Shown here one piece after another: positions 13,391 to 25,477 of a stretch of DNA of 64,000 bases (the first letter of the stretch is position 1; the number at the start of each line of letters is the position of its first letter). The translations under genes and the position numbers were made by a program. The stretch covers positions 13,055 to 77,054 of the forward strand of contig JBBHKE010002760.1 in the NCBI GenBank assembly GCA_037447655.1. The letters are read 5' to 3'. Source of the DNA: Zygnema cylindricum. Taxonomy: Eukaryota > Streptophyta > Zygnematophyceae > Zygnematales > Zygnemataceae. The notes beneath the pieces are model-generated. The model searched no databases. It was not told the origin of the DNA and saw only the letters and a list, made by a program, of their open reading frames with translations.

Positions 13391-16300
13391 TTAGGGTTTT
13401 TTTTATCTATTTTTGTGAGCGTTAACAATATAAAGTGTTTGTTACTACTGTTGTTGTTAGGGCAAACACAAATTTGTGTTATAAACATGGTTTGCAGTTT
13501 ATTTTACCTCTTTTTGTGACACGAACAATAAACGTTGTTTGTTACAAATATCTTTGTTAGCACAAAATGAAATTTGTTTTAGAAATATTGTTTAGGGTAT
13601 ATTTTAATTATTTTTGTGAACATTAACAATATAGAGAGTTTATTATCACTATTGTTGTTAGCGAAAACACTAACTTGTGTTATAAACATGGTTTGGAGTT
13701 TATTTTTACTCTTTTTGGGACCGCAAACAATAAATGTTGTTTGTTACAAATATCTTTATAAGCGCAAACTCAAATTTGTGTTAGAAACATAGTTTAGGGT
13801 TTTTTTTATCTATTTTTGTGATCGTTAACAATATAAAGTGTTTGTTACAACTATTGTTCTTAGCGCAAAGACAAACTTGTGTTATAAACATGGTTTGGAG
13901 TTTATTTTACATCTTTTTGTAACTGCGAATAATAAAACGTCATTCGTTACATATATATCTTTGTTAGCGCAAACTCAAATTTGTGTTAGAAATATTGTTT
14001 AGGGTTTTTTTATCTATTTTTGTGAGGGTTAACAATATAAAGTATTTGTAACCACTATTTTTGTTAGCACAAACACAAACTTGTGTTATAAATATAGTTC
14101 AAGGTTTATATTACCTATTTTTGTGACCGCGAACAATAAACATTGTTTGTTACAAATATCTTCGTTAGCGAGAACTCAAATTTGTATTAGAAACATGGTT
14201 TTGGGTTTATTTTAACTATTTTTGTGAACGTTAACAATATAAAGAGTTTGTTGCCACTATTCTTGTTAGCGAAAACACAAACTTGTGTTTTCAACATGGG
14301 TCGGAGATTATTTTTCTTCTATTTGTGACCGCGAACAATAAACGTTGTTTTGTTACAAATATCTTTGTTAGCGCAAACTCAAATTTGTGTACAAACATGG
14401 TTTAGGGTTTTTTTAAACTATTTTTGTGAGCGTTAACAATATAAAGAGTTTGTTGCCACTATTCTTGTTAGGGCAAACACAAACTTGTGTTATATACATG
14501 ATTGAAGGTATAATTTACCTCTTTTTGTGATCGCAAACATTAAACGTTGTTTGTTACAAATATCTTTGTTAGCGCAAACTCAAATTTGTGTTAGAAACAT
14601 GGTTTAGGTTCTTTATTTATCTATTTTTGTGAGCGTTAAAAATATAAAGTGTTTGTTACCACTATTGTTGTTAGCGCAAACACAAACTTGTGTTATAAAC
14701 ATGGTTCGGAATTTTTTCTACCTCTTTTTGTGACCCCGAACAATAAACGTTGTTTGATACAAATATCTTTGTTAGCGCAAACTCAAATTTGTGTTAGAAA
14801 CATGGTTCAGGGTTTTCATTTATTTATTTTTGTGAGCGTTAGCAATATGAAGTGTTTGTTACCACTATTGTTGTTAGCGCAAACTCAAACTTGTGTTATC
14901 TACATGGTTTAAGGTCTATTTTGCCTCTTTTTGTGACCGCTCTAATAAACGTTGATTGGTACAAATATCTTTGTTTGCGCAAACTCAAATTTGTGTTAGA
15001 AACATGGTTTATGGTTTTTTTTTTTTTTTTTTTTGTTAGCGATAAATATACAAAGTATTTGTTACCATTATTGTTGTTAGCCCAAACACAAACTTGTGTT
15101 ATAAACATTGTTTTGATTTTATTTTACCTCTTTTTATGACCGCAAACAATAAACGTTGTTTGTTACAAATATCTTTGTTAGCCCAAACTCAAATTTGTGT
15201 AACAAACATGGTTTAGGGTTTTTTTTAACTATTTTTGTGAGCGTTAACAATATAAAGAGTTTGTTGCCACTATTCTTGTTAGCGCAAACACAAACTTGTG
15301 TTATAAACATGGTTCAAGGTTTATTTTACCTCCTTTTGTGACCGCGAACAATAAACGTTGTTTGTTACAAATATCTTTGTTAGCGCAAACTCAAATTTGT
15401 GTTAGAAACATGGTTTAAGGTTTTTTTATATATATTTTTGTGAGCATTAACAATATAAAGTGTTTGTTACCACTATTGTTGTTAGCGCAAACACAAACTT
15501 GTGTTACAAACATGGTTCGGAGTTTATTTTACCTCTTTTTGTGACCGCGAACATTAAACGTTAATTGTTACAAACATCTTTGTTAGCGCAAACTCAAATT
15601 TGTGTTAGAAACATGGTTTAGGTTTTTTTTTTTTTTTATTTTTGTGAGCGTTAACAATATAAAGTGTTTGTTGCCACTATTGTTGTTAGTGCAAACACAA
15701 ACTTGTGTTATATACATGGTTGAAGGTTTATTTTGCCTCTTTTTGTGACCGCGAAAAATAAATGTTGTTTGTTACAAATATCTTTGTTAGCGCAAACTCA
15801 AATTTGTGTTAGAAACATGGTTTAGGTTTTTTTTTAAACTATTTTTGTGAGCGTTAACAATATAAAGTGTTTGTTACCACTATTGTTGTTAGCGCAAACA
15901 CAAACTTGTGTTATAAACATGGTTGAAGGTTTATTTTACCTCTTTTTGTGACCGCGAACAATAAACGTTGTTTGTTACAAATATCTTTGTTAGCGCAAAC
16001 TCAAATTTGTGTAAGAAACATGGTTTAGGGTTTTTTTTAACTATTTTTGTGAGCGTTATCAATATAAAGAGTTTGTTGCCACTATTCTTGTTAGCGCAAA
16101 CACAAACTTGTGTTATAAACATGGTTCAAGGTTTTTTTTACCTCTTTTTGTGACCGCGAACAATAAACGTTGTTTGTTACAAATATCTTTGTTAGCGCAA
16201 ACTCAAATTTGTGTTAGAAACATGGTTTAGGGTTTTTTTTATATATTTTTGTGAGCGTTAACAATATAAAGTGTTTGTTACCACTATTGTTGTTAGCGCA

Positions 16301-19300
16301 AACACAAACTTGTGTTATCAACATGGTTTAAGGTTTATTTTACCTCTTTTTGTGACCGCGAACAATAAACGTTGATTGTTACAAATATCTTTGTTAGCGC
16401 AAACTCAAATTTGTGTTAGAAACATGGTTTATGTTTTTTTTTTTTTTTTTTTTTTTGTGAGCGTTAACAATATAAAGTGTTTGTTACCATTATTGTTGTT
16501 AGCCCAAACACAAACTTGTGTTATAAACATTGTTTTGATTTTATTTTACCTCTTTTTATGACCGCAAACAATAAACGTTGTTTGTTACAAATATCTTTGT
16601 TAGCGCAAACTCAAATTTGTGTTACAAACATGGTTTAGGGTTTTTTTTTAACTATTTTTGTGAGCGTTAACAATATAAAGAGTTTGTTGCCACTATTCTT
16701 GTTAGCGCAAACACAAACTTGTGTTATAAACATGGTTCAAGGTTTATTTACCTCTTTTTGTGACCGCGAACAATAAACGTTGTTTGTTACAAATATCTTT
16801 GTTAGCGCAAACTCAAATTTGTGTTAGAAACATGGTTTAGGTTTTTTTTTATATATTTTTGTGAGCATTAACAATTAAAAGTGTTTGTTACCACTATTGT
16901 TGTTAGCGCAAACACAAACTTGTGTTATAAACATGGTTCGGAGTTTATTTTACCTCTTTTTGTGACCCCGAACAATAAACGTTATTTGTTACAAATATCT
17001 TTGTTAGCGCAAACTCAAATTTGTGTTAGAAACATGGTTTAGGGTTTTTTTTTACTATTTTTGTGAGCGTTAACAATATAAAGTGTTTGTTACCACTATT
17101 GTTGTTAGCGCAAACACAAACTTGTGTTATCAACATGGTTCAAGGTTTATTTTGCCTCTTTTTGTGACCGCTGAACAATAAATGTTGTTTGTTACAAATA
17201 TCTTTGTTAGCGCAAACTCAAATTTGTGTTAGAAACATGGTTTAGGGTTTTTTTAACTATTTTTGACAGCGTTAACAATATAAAGTGTTTGTTACCACTA
17301 TTGTTGTTAGCGCAAACACAAACTTGTGTTATAAACATGGTTTGGAGTTTATTTTACCTCTTTTTGTGACCGCGAACAATAAACGTTGTTTGTTACAAAT
17401 ATCTTTGTTAGCCCAATCTCAAATTTGTTTTACAAACATTGTTTAGGGTTTTTTTTAACTATTTTTGTGAGCGTTAACAATATAAAGAGTTTGTTGCCAC
17501 TATTCTTGTTAGCGCAAACACAAACTTGTGTTATAAACATGGTTCAAGGTTTATTTTATCTCCTTTTGTGACCGCGAACAATAAACGTTGTTTTTTACAA
17601 ATATCTTTGTTAGCGCAAACTCAAATTTGTGTTAGAAACATGGTTTAAGGTTTTTTTATATATATTTTTGTGAGCATTAACAATTAAAAGTGTTTGTTAC
17701 CACTATTGTTGTTAGCGCAAACACAAACTTGTGTTACAAACATGGTTCGGAGTTTATTTTACCTCTTTTTGTGACCACGAAGATTAAACGTTGTTTGTTA
17801 CAAATATCTTTGTTAGCGCAAACTCAAATTTGTGTAAGAAACATGGTTTAGGGTTTTTTAAAACTATTTTTGTGAGCTTTAACAATATAAAGTGTGTGTT
17901 CCCACTATTTTTGTTAGTGCTAACACAAACTTGGGATTTCAACATGGTTCAAGGTTTATTTTACCTCTTTTTGTGACCGCGAACAATATACGATGTTTGT
18001 AACAAATATCTTTGTTAGCGCAAACTCAAATTTGTGTAACAAACATGGTTTAGGGTTTTTTTAACTATTTTTGTCAGCGTTAACAATATAAAGAGTTTGT
18101 TACCACTATTGTTGTTAGCGCAAACACAAACTTGTATTATAAACATGGTTTGGAGTTTATTTTACCTCTTTTTGTGACCGCGAACAATAAACGTTGATTG
18201 TTACAAATATCCTTGTTAGCGCAAACTCAAATTTGTGTAAAAAACATGGTTTAGGGTTTTTTAAAACTAATTTTGTGAGCGTTATCAATATAAAGAGTTT
18301 GTTGCCTTTATTCTTGTTAGCGCAAACACAAACTCGTGTTATATACATGATTGAAGGTTTAATTTACCTCTTTTTGTGACCGCAAACATTAAACGTTGCT
18401 TGTTACAAATATCTTTGTTAGGGCAAACAAAAATTTGTGTTACAAACATGGTTTATGGTTTTTTTTAAATATTTTTGTGAGCGTTAACAATATAAAGAGT
18501 TTTTTAAAACTAGTGATGTTTGTGCAAACACAAACTTGGGTTATCAACATGGTTGAAGGTTTATTTTACCTTTTTTTGTGACCGCGAACAATAAAGATTG
18601 TTTGTTACAAATATCTTTGTTAGTGCAAACTCAAATTTGTGTTAGAAACATGGTTTATGGTTTTTTTTTATTTATTTTTGTGAGCATTAACAATATAAAG
18701 TGTTTGTTACCACTATTGTTGTTAGCGCAAACACAAACTTGTGTTATAAACATGGTTCGGAGTTTATTTTACCTCTTTTTATGACTGCAAACAATAAACG
18801 TTGTTTGTTACAAATATCTTTGTTAGCGCAAACTCAAATTTGTGTTAGAAACATGGTTTAGGGTTTTTTTTTATTTAATTTTGTGAGCGTTAAAAATATA
18901 AAGTGTTTGTTACCACTTTTGATGTTAGCACAAACACAAACTTGTATTATAAACATGGTTTGGAGTTTATTTACCTCTTTATGAGACCGCGAACAATAAA
19001 CGTTGTTTGTTACAAATATCTTTGTTAGCGCAAACTCAAATTTGTGTAAGAAACATGGTTTAGGGTTTTTTTTAACTATTTTTTACCACTATTGTTGTTA
19101 GCGCAAACACAAACTTGTGTTATAATCATGGTTCAAGGTATATTTTACCTCTTTTTGTGACCCCGAACAATAAACGATTTGTTACAAATATCTTTGGTAG
19201 TGCAAACTCAATTTTTTGTTAGAAACATGGTTTAGGGTTTTTTTTTACTATTTTTGTGAGCGTTAACAATATAAAGAATTTTTTACCACTATTGTTGTTA

Positions 19301-22300
19301 GCGCAAACACAAACTTGTGTTATAACCATGGTTCAAGGTTTATTTAACCTCTTTTTGTGACCGTGAAGATTAAACATTGTTTGTTACAAATATCTTTGTT
19401 AATGCAAACTCAAATTTGTGTTAGAAAAATGTTTTAGGGTTTTTTTTGAATATATGGGGAGCGTTAACAATATAAATTGTTAATTACCACTATTGTGATT
19501 AGCGCAAACACAAACTTGTGTTATAAATATGGTTTGGAGTTTATTTTACCTCTAATTGTGACCGCGAACATTAAACGTTGTTTGTTACAAATTTCTTTGT
19601 TAGCGCAAACTCAAATTTGTGTTAAAAACATGATTTAGGGATTTTTTTAACTGTTTTTGTGAGCGTTAACAATATAAAGTGTTTGTTACTAAACACAAAC
19701 TTGTGTTATATACATGGTTCGAGGTTTATTCTACCTCTTTTTGTGACCGCGAACAATAAACGTTGTTTTGTTTACAAATTTTTTTGGTAGCGCAAACTCA
19801 AATTTGTGTTAAAAACATGGTTTGGTGTGTTTTTCATCTATTTTTGTGAGCATTAACAATATAAAAAGTTTTTTACCACTATTGTTGTTAGCGCAAACAC
19901 TTACTTGTGTTATAAACACGGTTCAAGGATTAAATTACCTCTTTTTGTGACCGTGAAGAATAAACCTATTTTGTTACAAATATCTTTGTTAACGCAAACT
20001 CAAATTTGTGTTAAAAACATGGTTTAGGGTTTTCTTTTATTTATTTTTGTGAGCGTTAGCAATATAAAGTGTTTGTTACCACTATTGTTGTTAGCGCAAA
20101 CACAAAATTGTGTTACAAACATGGTTCGGAGTTTATTTTACCTCTTTTTGTGAACGCGAACAATAAACGTTGTTTGTTACAAATATCTTTGTTAGCGGAA
20201 ACTCAAATTTGTGTTAGAAACATGGTTTAGAGTTTTTATTTATTTATTTTTGTGAGCATTAACAATATAAAGATTTTGTTGCCACTATTATTGTTAGCGC
20301 AAACACAAACTTGTGATATATTCATGGTTCAGAGTTTATTTTACCTCTTTTTGTGACCGCGAACCATAAACGTTGTTTGTTACAAATATCTTTGTTAGCG
20401 CAAACTCAAATTTGTGTTAGAAACATGGTTTATGGTTTTTTTTTATTTTTTTTTTGTGAGCGTTAAAAATATAAAGTGTTTGTTACCACTATTGTTGTTA
20501 GCGCATTCACAAACTTGTATTATAAACATGGTTAGGAGTTTTTATACCTCTTTATTTGACCGCGAACAATAAACGTCGTTTGTTATAAATATCTTTGTTA
20601 GCGCAAACTCAAATTTGTGTAAGAAACATGGTTTAGTGTTCTTTTAAACTATTCTTGTGAGCGTTAATAATATAAAGAGTTTTTTACATCTATTGTTGTT
20701 AACGCAAACACAAACTTGTATTATAAATATGGTTTGGAGTTTATTTTACCTCTTTTTGTGACCACGAAGATTAAACGTTGTTTGTTACAAATATCTTTGT
20801 TAGCGCAAACTCAAATTTGTGTAAGAAACATGGTTTAGGGTTTTTTAAAACTATTTTTGTGAGCTTTAACAATATAAAGTGTGTGTTCCCACTATTGTTG
20901 TTAGTGCAAACACAAACTTGGGTTATCAACATGGTTCAAGGTTTATTTTACCTCTTTTTGTGACCGCGAACAATATACGCTTTTGGTAACAAATATCTTT
21001 GTTATAGCAAACTCAAATGTGTGTGACAAACATGGTTTATGGTTATTTTAAACTATTTTTGTGAGCGATAACAATATTAAGAGTTGGTTGCAACTATTCT
21101 TGTTAGCGCAAACACAAACTTGTGTTATAAACATTGTTTGGAGTTTATTTTACCTCTTTTTATGACTGCAATCAATAAACGTTGTTTGTTACAAATATCT
21201 TTCTTAGCACAAACTCAAATTTGTGTAAGAAACATGGTTTAGAGTTTTTATTTATTTATTTTTGTGAGCATTAACAATATAAAGATTTTGTAGCCACTAT
21301 TGTTGTTAGCGCAAACACAAACTTGTGATATAATCATGGTTCGGAGTTTATTTTACCTCTTTTTGTGACCGCGAACCATAAACGTTGTTTGTTACAAATA
21401 TCTTTGTTAGCGAAAACTCAAATTTGTATTAGAAACATGGTTTAGGGTTTTTGTTTTAATTTATTTTTGTGAGCATTAAAAATATAAAGTGTTTGTTACC
21501 ACTATTGTTGTTAGCGCATTCAGAAACTTGTATTATAAATATGGTTTGGAGTTTATTTTACCTCTTTTTGTGACCGCGAACCATAAACGTTGTTTGTTAC
21601 AAATATCTTTGTTAGCGCAAACTCAAATTTGTGTTAGAAACATGGTTTAGGGTTTTTTTTTTTTTTTTTTTTTTGTGAGTGTTAAAAATATAAAGTGTTT
21701 GTAACCACTATTGTTGTTAGCGCATTCACAAACTTGTATTATAAACATGGTTAGGAGTTTTTTTACCTCTTTATGTTATCGCGATCAATAAACGTCGTTT
21801 GTTACAAATATCTTTGTTAGCGCAAACTCAAATTTGTGTAACAAACATGTTTTAGGGTTCTTTTAAACTATTTTTGTGAGCGTTATTAATATAAAGAGTT
21901 TATTACCTCTATTGTTGTTAACGCAAACACAAACTTGTGTTATGAACATGGTCCAAGGTATATTTTACCTCTTTTTGTGACCGCCAACAATAAACGTTGT
22001 TTTTTACAAATATCTTTGTTAGCGTAAACTCAAATTTGTGTTAGAAACATGGTTTAGGGTTTTTTTAAACTAGTTTTCTGAGCTTTAACAATATAAAGCG
22101 TTTGTTACCACTATTGTTGTTAGCCCAAAAACAAACTTGTGAGATAAACATGGTTCAAGGATTATTTTTCTTCTTTTTGTGACCGCGAAGAATAAACTTT
22201 TTTTGTTACAAATATCTTTGTTAGCGCAAACTCAAATTTGTGTTAGAAACATGGTTTAGATTTTTTATTTATTTATTTTTGTTAGCGTTAACAATATAAA

Positions 22301-22783
22301 GAGTTTTTTACCACCATTGTTATTAGCGCAAACACAAACTTGTGTTATGAACATGATTCAAGGTATATTTTACCTCATTTTGTGACCGCGAACAATAAAC
22401 ATTGTTTGTTACAAATATCTTTGTTAGCGCAAACTTAAATTTGTGTTAGAAACATGGTTTAGGGTTTTTTTTAACTATTTTTGTGAGCGTTAACAATATA
22501 TAGAGTTTTTTACCACTATTGTTGTTAGCGCAAACACAAACTTGTGTAATAAACTTGGTTCGGAGTTTATTCTACCTCTTTTTGTGACCGAGAACAATAA
22601 ACGTTGTTCTTTACAAATGTCTTTCTCAACGCAAACTCAAATTGTGTTAGAAATATAGTTTAGGGTTTATTTTAACTATTTTTATGAACATTAACAATAT
22701 AAAGAGTTTTTCACCACTATTGTTGTTAGCGCAAACACAAACTTGTGTTATAAACATTGTTTGGAGTTTATTTTACCTCTTTT

Positions 22784-23044
22784 GGAGCTCACAAAAATAA
22801 ATGAAAAAAAACCCTCAACTATGTTTTTAACACAAATTTGAGTTTGCGCTAACAAAGATATTTGTAACAAACAACGATTATTGTTCGCGGTCACAAAAGA
22901 GGTAAAATATACCTTGAATTATGTTTATAACACAAGTTTGTGTTTGCGCTAACAACAATAGTGGTAACAAGCACTTTATATTGTTAACACTCACAAAAAA
23001 TAATGAAAAAAAAATATAAACCATGTTTTTAACACAAATTTGAG
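22784..23044 (-). repeat. Inverted segment of the 202-bp satellite
   Basis: After the plus-strand text ends in TTTTACCTCTTTTGGAGCTC, the satellite continues in reverse complement, for example GAGTTTGCGCTAACAAAGAT and AACCATGTTTTTAACACAAA. The inverted stretch is about 1.3 dimers long. It ends exactly where copia integrase coding sequence begins. The inversion point and the copia junction probably arose in one or two rearrangements. Confidence 0.85.
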
Positions 23045-23046
23045 TT

Positions 23047-23433
23047 ATGGACATAGATTACAAATTTTGGGCAGAGGCTATGAATTGTGCAGCTTATGTG
23101 AGAAACAGGCTAGAAACAAGGGCAGTAAAAGATAAAACTCCTTACGAAATGTGGACAGGACAAAAACCAGATGTAAGTTACTTCAAAGTTTTTGGAAGTA
23201 AGATATTTATGCTAGATAATGATCCACAAAAATGGAAATTAGAGCCAAAAGGCATACCAGGTATATTTCTAGGGTATGATGATCATGCCAAGGGTTATAA
23301 AGTATATGACATTAAGAGAAATAGAGTCGTGGTAGCCAGAAACATCATAGTGAAGGATGAGGGAAAAGGATGGATGTATTTAGTGAGCGTACAGATGAAA
23401 AGAAAGATAGAAGTGTTGATTATATCTTTTTAG
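23047..23433 (+). pseudogene. Copia integrase C-terminal fragment
   Basis: 128 codons match the C-terminal part of the Ty1/copia integrase. Visible landmarks are FWAEAMNCAAYVRNR near residue 8, TPYEMWTGQKPDVSYFKVFG near residues 31-50, and the GIFLGYDDHAKGYKVYD block near residues 72-88. The catalytic core, protease and gag are missing because the element is cut by inverted satellite immediately upstream. The ATG is fortuitous, since the true ORF would continue upstream. After GKGWMYLVS the frame is lost, and 23434-23700 holds frame-shifted remains of the serine/glutamate-rich linker between integrase and RT. The product would have acted in the cytoplasmic particle and nucleus of the retrotransposon cycle; this copy is dead. 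Confidence 0.85.
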
Positions 23434-23699
23434 AGGAAAATCCTATGTTTTTCAAGAAAAATATTGAAAATGCATCTACATCAACTCAAAGTGACTTGCA
23501 ATCATCTTCTCCACCAGAAACAACGAGTGTTGTGCCAGAAAGAGTTGCAGACTCTCCTCTACCTCAAGCCGAAACTGAATTATAAGAAGAATCACATGTA
23601 TCGAGGAGGAGGACCCAACCATCTATACCAGCGACAGAATTTCCAGGTGGAGTTAGGCGAATTGCACGACTCAGGGAAGAAAATGCAGCCTTTGCTCAT

Positions 23700-24488
23700 T
23701 TAGCACAGATAGAAGAGCCTCTAACGTTGAAAAAAGATTTTTCAAATAATGAAAGAGAACATTGGGTGGAAGCCGTCAATGCGGAAATGAAGTCCATCAT
23801 GGAGGCCCAAACTTGGGATCTGGTGGAACTTCCTCCATGAAGAAAAGCTATTGGAAGTAAATGGGTGTTTAAATTAAAATTGAACCCAGATAATACCATA
23901 GACAGGTATAAGGCTGGCTTAGTTGATAAAGGATATAATCAAAAGGAGAGGATAGATTATGAAGAAACTTTTTCATCGGTTGTAAGGTTTCCATCTGTGC
24001 GCATCTTACTTACATTAGTTGCCATAGAGGATTTTGACATCCACCTAATGGATTTCAAAACTGCCTTTTTGCTTGGTGATTTAGATGATGTCATTTATAT
24101 GAAGCAGCCTGAGGGTTATGAGGAAGCAGGAAAAGAAAATCTTGTGTGCGGACTTTTAAAATCTTTGTATGGCCTAAAACAAGCCCTTAAGCAACGGAAC
24201 CGAAAGTTAGATGAGTTCTTGACAGGATTAGGATTTCCTAGAATTAGCTCAGATCATTCAGTGTATGTGATGTGTGGTGATAATCGTGATAAAGTGATAT
24301 TCATTGCTGTGTATGTTGATGATTTGCTGCTAATTAATAGGAACAAAAAAGGAATTGCTAGAGTAAAACACGCTCTTAATTCACAATTTGAAATGAAAGA
24401 TTTGGGTGAGGCAAAATATATCTTTCGAATACAAGTTAAAAGAGATAGAGAAAAGAAAATAATAAGGCTAACTCAAAAAAAACGATAG
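23700..24488 (+). pseudogene. Copia reverse transcriptase (RVT_2), broken
   Basis: From about 23700 the translation reads as copia RT. HWVEAVNAEMKSIMEAQTWD is followed by a TGA at 23838-23840 and then, from M at 23865, by 207 codons. These include KWVFKLKLNPDNTIDRYKAG upstream and inside, DYEETFSSVVRFPSVRILL, LMDFKTAFLLGDL, MKQPEGYEEAG, LYGLKQAL and the catalytic YVDD at residues 150-153. The C-terminal thumb region MKDLGEAKYIFRIQ is present. The frame breaks in an A-run near 24475-24484, so RNase H continues in another frame. The in-frame stop and frameshift show that it is inactive. Confidence 0.85.
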
Positions 24489-24496
24489 AAAACCTG

Positions 24497-25265
24497 TTGG
24501 AAAACTTTGGCTTGGCTGATGCCAAAGGTTGTTCAAATCATATGGAGTATAAGCAAAAACTTGAAGGAATGGAACATGAGTTTGGAGTCATAATAGATGA
24601 GGAACTAAGTGCAGAAGAGAAAAAATTTATGTCCCAAGTACCCTATAGACAAGTAGTAGGAAGTCTGATTTACTTCATGAATTGTACTAGGCGTGATATA
24701 GCTGGAGCTGTTGGTGTGTTGATCAGAAATCTGCAAAATCCACGAATGAAAAAGTGGGAAGCAGCAAAGAGGGTCTTAAGGTATCTCGTTGGGACTAGAA
24801 TTTTTTGGCTTACTTTGGGAGGGGACAAGATTGGTATTAATACTTGGAGTGATGCTAGCTATGGTGATGTGCCTAGTAGGAAGTCTACAACTGGGTATGT
24901 CATTCGGATTAGAAGCGGAATTTGTAGTTGGAGTAGTAAACTTCAAAAGGTCATGGCTCAATCTACTATGCAAGGTGCATACATGGCTGCGAGTGCAGCC
25001 TTGAAATAACTGCTATCGATTAAGGCATTTCTTCAAAAATTAGATTTTACATAACACGGGATACAAATAATGTGGTGCGACAATTAGGCAACCATTTCTG
25101 TGGCTACAAACCCAAGTCACCATTTTAAAAGTAAACATATGGACATTCGGCTACATGTAGTACGAGAGAAAGTTTTTGAAAAAGTGGACAAACTTTGTTT
25201 TTTGCCTGATGAGAAAATAGTTGCGGACATGTTGACAAAAGCCCTTCCCGCTCCTAAATTGGAGT
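24497..25265 (+). pseudogene. Copia RNase H and 3' end of pol, broken
   Basis: ORF 24497-25009 (170 codons) carries the connection region VPYRQVVGSLIYFMNCTRRD and the RNase H start NTWSDASYGDVPSRKSTTGY. The usual STTEAEYMA motif is altered to STMQGAYMA. After a stop at 25009 the homology continues with further stops and a shift: WCDN near 25075, HFKSKHMDIRLHVVREKV near 25122-25175 and MLTKALPAPKLE near 25230-25265. It is followed by a polypurine tract (AAGGGGA, 25313-25319) and an LTR. The mutated catalytic motif and stops make it a pseudogene. Confidence 0.85.
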
Positions 25266-25319
25266 AATGCAGAAAAGCATCTGGTCTAAGTGAAAAAGCC
25301 TTCTAAAGCTTAAGGGGAT

Positions 25320-25474
25320 TATTGAAAAGTAAGCTTTAGTAAGTCTTAGAAATTTGAGTTAGCACTTAGAATATTTTTGGAATACCAACTGTTCAATATT
25401 GACCAGTTGGTGTTCCAAAAATATTCTAAGTCATAATCTCAAATTTCTAAGACTTAATAAAGCTTACTTTTCAA
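25320..25474. repeat. Head-to-head copia LTR ends forming a ~150-bp palindrome
   Basis: Directly after the polypurine tract an LTR begins (TATTGAAAAGTAAGC, canonical TGTTGA with one change) and runs to TTGACCA at 25405. It is then joined to an inverted copy of the same LTR end, which finishes CTTACTTTTCAA at 25474. The arms are about 70 bases with a loop centred on TTCAATATTGA. The sequence is an imperfect hairpin. It matches the first 85 or so bases of the LTR at 27881, which shows it is LTR-derived rather than an independent foldback element. Confidence 0.75.
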
Positions 25475-25477
25475 TAG

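Larger units (their letters stand above)
296..22783 (+). repeat. 202-bp dimeric satellite array, main block
   Basis: About 111 tandem copies of a 202-bp unit run head to tail. Each unit is two related 101-bp halves. Half A starts GTTAGCGCAAACTCAAATTT and contains GGTTTAGGGTTTT and GTGAGCGTTAACAATATAAAG. Half B starts GTTAGCGCAAACACAAACTT and contains GGTTCAAGGTTTATTTTACC and GTGACCGCGAACAATAAACG. Aligned by eye, representative halves match at about 82 of 101 positions. Half B carries the hairpin-like AACACAA-AC-TTGTGTT. Copies differ by substitutions and by length changes in a T-run of half A. No gene is present. The many 60-95 residue ORFs come from the satellite itself, and their peptides simply repeat with it. 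The left part of the array is outside the window. Confidence 0.95.

Noticed and set aside
2253-21000. Dozens of 60-95 residue ORFs with peptides like MFVTNIFVSxNSNLC and LLPLLLLAQTQTC
   Set aside because: They repeat with the 202-bp unit, occur on both strands, and change frame with each unit because 202 is not a multiple of three. They are by-products of the satellite.
25320-25474. Independent foldback transposon
   Set aside because: One arm directly follows a copia polypurine tract and matches the LTR at 27881, so LTR duplication explains it better.
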